Shown here: piece by piece, positions 60,775-64,000 of the stretch
Position numbering within the stretch: position 1 is the stretch's first letter
How the letters are laid out: each line of letters starts with the position of its first letter
NCBI RefSeq assembly: GCF_002994655.1
Contig: NZ_PPDL01000001.1
Span: forward strand, 124,001 to 188,000
Reading direction: 5' to 3'
From: Corynebacterium sp. 13CS0277
GTDB taxonomy: Bacteria; Actinomycetota; Actinomycetes; Mycobacteriales; Mycobacteriaceae
DNA: 64,000 bases
Translations under genes and position numbers: made by a program
Notes under the pieces: generated by a model
Seen by the model: the letters and a program-made list of their open reading frames with translations, nothing else
What the model was told of the DNA's origin: nothing
The model's database searches: none

Positions 60775-61434
60775 ATGTTGGATGCCTCCCTGTTTCCCCC
60801 GTCGGCGCGCTTTCACTGTGTGACCCGCCCGCCGGGCGCCCCGGTGGATCTCACCCACTTCCATGGCCTGCACCCCCTGGAGCAGGCACTCGTCGCGCAC
60901 GCCGTCGATGTGCGGAAAGCCGAATTTGGTGATGCCCGGTGGTGCGCCCACCAGGCGCTGAAAGAACTCGGCCGCGATAGCGGGGCCCCAATCCTGCGCG
61001 GGGAGCGCGGCATGCCCCTGTGGCCGTCCAGCGTGTCCGGGTCACTCACCCACACGGAAGGGTTCCGCGCCGCCGTCGCCGCACCCCGGCTGCTGGTGCG
61101 CAGCATGGGGCTTGACGCCGAACCCGATGACGCGCTGCCACCCGGGGTGATTTCCTCCATCGCCCGCGACAGTGAACTGCCGCAGTTGGACGAGTTCGCC
61201 GACGCCGGAATCCAGCACGCCGACAAATTGCTGTTCTGCGCGAAAGAAGCCACCTACAAGGCGTGGTTCCCGCTCACGCACCGCTGGCTGGGATTTGAGC
61301 AGGCAGAAGTGGATCTCCGCCTCGACGGCACCTTCATCAGCTACCTGCTGGTCCGGCCGACCCCGGTGCCGTTCATCACGGGCCGGTGGACGATCCACGA
61401 CCGCTACATCATCGCCACCACCGCGGTGACGTAA
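60775..61434 (+). CDS. pptT: 4'-phosphopantetheinyl transferase, PptT/EntD type
   Basis: This 219-aa enzyme activates acyl- and peptidyl-carrier proteins by attaching phosphopantetheine from CoA. In mycolic-acid bacteria the target is mainly the Pks13 polyketide synthase. Family motifs are PLWPSSVSGSLTHTEG, MGLDAEP (metal-binding acidic residues) and FCAKEATYKAWFP (catalytic glutamate/lysine). It forms an operon with the PptH-like gene. The stop is followed by a 511-nt gap. Confidence 0.93.
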   Translation: MLDASLFPPSARFHCVTRPPGAPVDLTHFHGLHPLEQALVAHAVDVRKAEFGDARWCAHQALKELGRDSGAPILRGERGMPLWPSSVSGSLTHTEGFRAAVAAPRLLVRSMGLDAEPDDALPPGVISSIARDSELPQLDEFADAGIQHADKLLFCAKEATYKAWFPLTHRWLGFEQAEVDLRLDGTFISYLLVRPTPVPFITGRWTIHDRYIIATTAVT

Positions 61435-61945
61435 AAGCTGCTGGTTCCCCAGCCGCCGCGTCGCCGCGTGCCAGACGCTGTGGAGAGCACCCCAGGGGAG
61501 TTTTACACGACAGTCGGCAACGAGCGACTCCGTGCCCCGGGTACCCGAAGCAGGGTGCCCTGCGGCGCGTACCGGTGCTTGACGCAGGGGCTCATGGGCG
61601 GGGCGTGGAGGGGAGAGAATCGGAGAAAAAAATTCTCCCAACTACGCCCCACCATCGACTCGGTTCGCCTACGATAGCTGATGAGATTTCCACCGTGCGC
61701 GCCGAGCAACAGCGGAAGGCATCCGTCACACAGCGGCGCGCACACTGTGTACACAGGGGAGTCGTCCTCGGGGGAGCAGTGCCCACACACCGGGCGTACC
61801 CAGCGCGTGACCCCGCGACCGCCGCCATAGACCCCAGTCGCCGCACTCGGGGGCCATGAACGTGACGGTCGCAGGCGTCGCCACCAGGCACACGCGGTCC
61901 CCGGGCGGCGGACTCAGCCCACGACTGAGGACAAAAGGCGGGGAG
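61435..61945. promoter_or_regulatory. Intergenic region before the trypsin-like protease
   Basis: No gene is supported in these 511 bases; the open frames are short and lack homology or start signals. GGAGAA-AAAAA-TTCTCC at 61622-61638 is a small stem, and TACGAT at 61670-61675 could be a -10, but no matching -35 was found. The function of the rest is not visible. Confidence 0.4.
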
Positions 61946-62926
61946 ATGATCCACACACGACGCACACGGCGCGCCACCCGCGGCCTGATGGCCGCACTGG
62001 GCTGCATGCTGCTGGCAGGGGCGAGTGGCTGCGTCATCGATTTGGAAGACCAGCACGCAAGCGCGCCCGCAGCCACGCGCACCGCACCCACGCAACGGCC
62101 CATCCAACCGCCCTCCGACGCGGACACCTCCACCGGACGCCGCGGGCGAGAAGCCGCCCACACGACGACCGCCCCCACCCGCGCGCGGCACACCCCCACA
62201 GCGCCCGCGCAACCCACCCGCAGGCACACGCCCGACGACGACCGGCAACGCCCCGCCGACCGCCGCGGCACACACCCCGCGCCTGAGCAACGCAAACGCG
62301 TCTACCGCAACAGCTCCGACTACCGCTTCCTCACCGACACCGGCCGCATCGTCCCCGGAGCGAAATACGCCACCGAGAAAAGCCTGTGCTCCTTCGGCTG
62401 GTTCGCCGGGCTCAAAGACAACAGCGGTCGGATCTTCAACCTCACCGCCGGGCACTGCGGCACCCCCGGCATGGAAGTCACCATCGTCGACAGCCAAGGA
62501 AAGAAAATGGTCGTCGGCGAATTCGTCGAGTCCGTGTACAACAATGACACCGGCGAAGACTGGGCACTGATCGAAATGTTCGTCGCCCCCGATACCTACG
62601 ATCCGCCAGTCCACATCACCATGCGCGACTTCCAAACACTGGCCGCACTCGACCGCACCGGCGGTTACGTCTGCGGACTCGGCTGGCGCAGTGGACTGTC
62701 CTGCGGGGACTACGACTCACTGCACGCCGACTACGCTTTCCGCCACCACGCCATCCGCGACAACGGGGACTCCGGCGGGCCGGTGTGGGTCTACCAGTCC
62801 GACAACGACGTAGCCGACGCGGTCGGCATCGCCCACGCCGGCATGCCAGAGGACGCGGCCGTGACGTTCTCCTCCACCGTGGACGTCCCGGTCACACGCT
62901 TCGGCCTGGTCCTCCTGCACGACTAA
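61946..62926 (+). CDS. Lipoprotein-type trypsin-like serine protease (S1)
   Basis: This 326-aa exported protein starts from ATG 61946 with AAAAGGCGGGGAG upstream. The start is arginine-rich, a hydrophobic stretch follows, and ASGC (Cys29) forms a plausible though imperfect lipobox. Residues about 30-135 are a disordered Thr/Pro/Arg/Ala-rich spacer, probably crossing the envelope. The chymotrypsin-fold domain has the full triad: TAGHC (His170), EDWALIE (Asp205) and NGDSGGPVW (Ser276). Four cysteines suggest two disulfides. It lies between pptT and truB, which are adjacent in mycobacteria, so it is probably an insertion. Confidence 0.87.
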   Translation: MIHTRRTRRATRGLMAALGCMLLAGASGCVIDLEDQHASAPAATRTAPTQRPIQPPSDADTSTGRRGREAAHTTTAPTRARHTPTAPAQPTRRHTPDDDRQRPADRRGTHPAPEQRKRVYRNSSDYRFLTDTGRIVPGAKYATEKSLCSFGWFAGLKDNSGRIFNLTAGHCGTPGMEVTIVDSQGKKMVVGEFVESVYNNDTGEDWALIEMFVAPDTYDPPVHITMRDFQTLAALDRTGGYVCGLGWRSGLSCGDYDSLHADYAFRHHAIRDNGDSGGPVWVYQSDNDVADAVGIAHAGMPEDAAVTFSSTVDVPVTRFGLVLLHD

Positions 62927-63046
62927 GACACCCCCGTGGTCGCCGTGAGAGCCTGGCCAGGCGCGCCGGGTGGCAGCCGGGTGCCGGTGATGGCTTGAGG
63001 GGGAGTACAGCCAGATGTAGCAGCTGCCGGGTCCGGGCGGTGGGGC

Positions 63047-64000
63047 CTACAGGGTGGAGGGGCGGGCGACGAAGGTGGTGGCCAGCCGGCGGCCGGATTC
63101 TTTCACCAGGGCCACGGCACGCCCGTCGGGGCCGATGGCGGCGTGCACGCCGCGCACACCCCGGGCGGGCAACCACTGGCCTTGGGCGAGGCTGGCGGCC
63201 TCCGCTGCCGTCACCGTGAGCGTGGGGAAGCCGGTGGTCAGTGCCTCATCCAGGCTGAGGCTCAATGTCGGGTTGTTCTCCAGGTCCTCGAGGGTGCGGG
63301 CGTGGTCCATGGTGTAGGGGCCGACGGTGACGCGGCGGAGCGCGATGAGGTGGCCGCCGGTGCCGAGTGCGTCACCCATGTCGCGCCCCAGGGAGCGGAT
63401 GTAGGTGCCGGAGGAGCACCGCACCCGGGCGGTGATGTCGATGACGTCGACGAGTGCGGACGGGTCCGCCCCGAGGAGGTCCTCGTAGGCCTGCTGTTCT
63501 GCGGCGATGCGGGCGTGGTGGGCGGTCAGCGGGTCGACCCCGTCGGCGGCCGCTTGTTTGCGGGCCTTCTTGCTGATCCGCGGCGGCTGGGCGGCGGCCT
63601 TCGCCGCCGGGGAGGTGCCGAGTGTGTCACGGGGAACCCGGTGGCGGGTGATGTCGGAGACCTCGAAGGTGAAGATGGTGACCGGGCGGGCGGGAATGTC
63701 GACGTCGACGCCTGCGCGGACGAGTTCGTGGGCGCGGCGGCCATCAATCTTGATCGCGCTCACCGAGGAAGGGCGCTGCAGGATCTCACCGGTCAATGCC
63801 GCCACTTCAGCGGCGATCGCCTCATCGCTGATGCCGGTGGCTCCGGGGATCGCGGTGGGGACGCCTTCGGCGTCATCGGTGGTGGTTGCCGCGCCGAGGC
63901 GGATGACGGTGTCGTAGGTCTTGTCGGAGGCAACCATGTGGGCCAGGAACTTCGTGCCCCGTTCCACGCCGGCGACCAGCACCCCGGTAGCCATGGGGTC
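63047..64000 (-). CDS. truB: tRNA pseudouridine-55 synthase (partial, 5' end beyond window)
   Basis: TruB makes pseudouridine 55 in the T-loop of tRNAs. The visible 317 codons begin at the window edge with DPMATGVLVAGVERGTK; the aspartate encoded at 63998-64000 corresponds to the catalytic residue in the usual GxLDPxATG motif. Other family blocks are VRLGAATTTDDAEG, QRPSSVSAIKIDGRRAHELVR and CSSGTYIRSLGRDMG. A poorly conserved insert (about residues 115-160, Lys/Ala-rich with KKARKQAAA) lengthens the middle. A C-terminal PUA-like domain follows. About 45 N-terminal residues are outside the window. Confidence 0.95.
   Translation of the reverse strand, partial: DPMATGVLVAGVERGTKFLAHMVASDKTYDTVIRLGAATTTDDAEGVPTAIPGATGISDEAIAAEVAALTGEILQRPSSVSAIKIDGRRAHELVRAGVDVDIPARPVTIFTFEVSDITRHRVPRDTLGTSPAAKAAAQPPRISKKARKQAAADGVDPLTAHHARIAAEQQAYEDLLGADPSALVDVIDITARVRCSSGTYIRSLGRDMGDALGTGGHLIALRRVTVGPYTMDHARTLEDLENNPTLSLSLDEALTTGFPTLTVTAAEAASLAQGQWLPARGVRGVHAAIGPDGRAVALVKESGRRLATTFVARPSTL

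Overview
The window is GC-rich actinobacterial chromosome and looks like Corynebacterium or a close relative. It carries mycothione reductase, malate:quinone oxidoreductase, an EfpA-type exporter and a pptH-like/pptT pair. Many genes start 6-9 nt after a TANNNT hexamer, which points to leaderless mRNAs. The order of the housekeeping genes (map, mtr, mqo, chlID, cobO, cobB, cobA, efpA, proS, rimP, nusA, ylxR, infB, rbfA, DHH, MATE, pptH, pptT, truB) matches what I recall of the Mycobacterium tuberculosis Rv2861c-Rv2793c stretch. I see no tRNA or rRNA gene, CRISPR array, insertion sequence or prophage gene.

Layout. 1-9 kb: tail of map, cobQ, a HAD phosphatase, an MFS exporter, mycothione reductase with an alpha/beta hydrolase, and mqo. 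9-18 kb: cobalamin-related genes (a two-frame ChlI/ChlD-type chelatase ATPase, cobO, cobB, cobA) mixed with a MerR/TipA-type regulator, a VTT-domain (DedA-like) membrane protein and a FtsX/MacB-like ABC exporter. 18-26 kb: an EmrB/EfpA-type exporter, a DUF1801 protein, a histidine kinase/response regulator/ABC exporter unit, yaaA and proS.

26.4-48.7 kb is an accessory block inserted between proS and the rimP-nusA-infB block. It starts with a flavoprotein gene divergent from a complete peptide-type ABC importer, followed by a fused two-domain carboxymuconolactone-decarboxylase (CMD)/AhpD protein. Next come a secreted M60-like metalloprotease and a FadR-type regulator. The block ends with a probable sialic-acid uptake and breakdown cluster: a SatABCD-like importer with a permease-ATPase fusion, NanA-, NanK- and NanE-type enzymes, and NagB. 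The neighbourhood suggests use of mucin-type host glycoproteins: the protease would open the protein, and the cluster would import and degrade sialic acid. No nagA or sialidase gene is present in the window.

48.8-64 kb returns to the backbone: an Rv2843-like envelope protein, rimP, nusA, ylxR, infB, rbfA, a DHH phosphoesterase, a MATE exporter, an MFS exporter, a PptH-like phosphoesterase with the phosphopantetheinyl transferase, a lipoprotein-type trypsin-like protease, and truB running off the end.

The most notable single observation is at 10045-10051. The chelatase gene switches frame by +1 on a CCC-TAG-G site, which looks like a programmed frameshift that would yield both a ChlI-like and a ChlD-like subunit from one gene.
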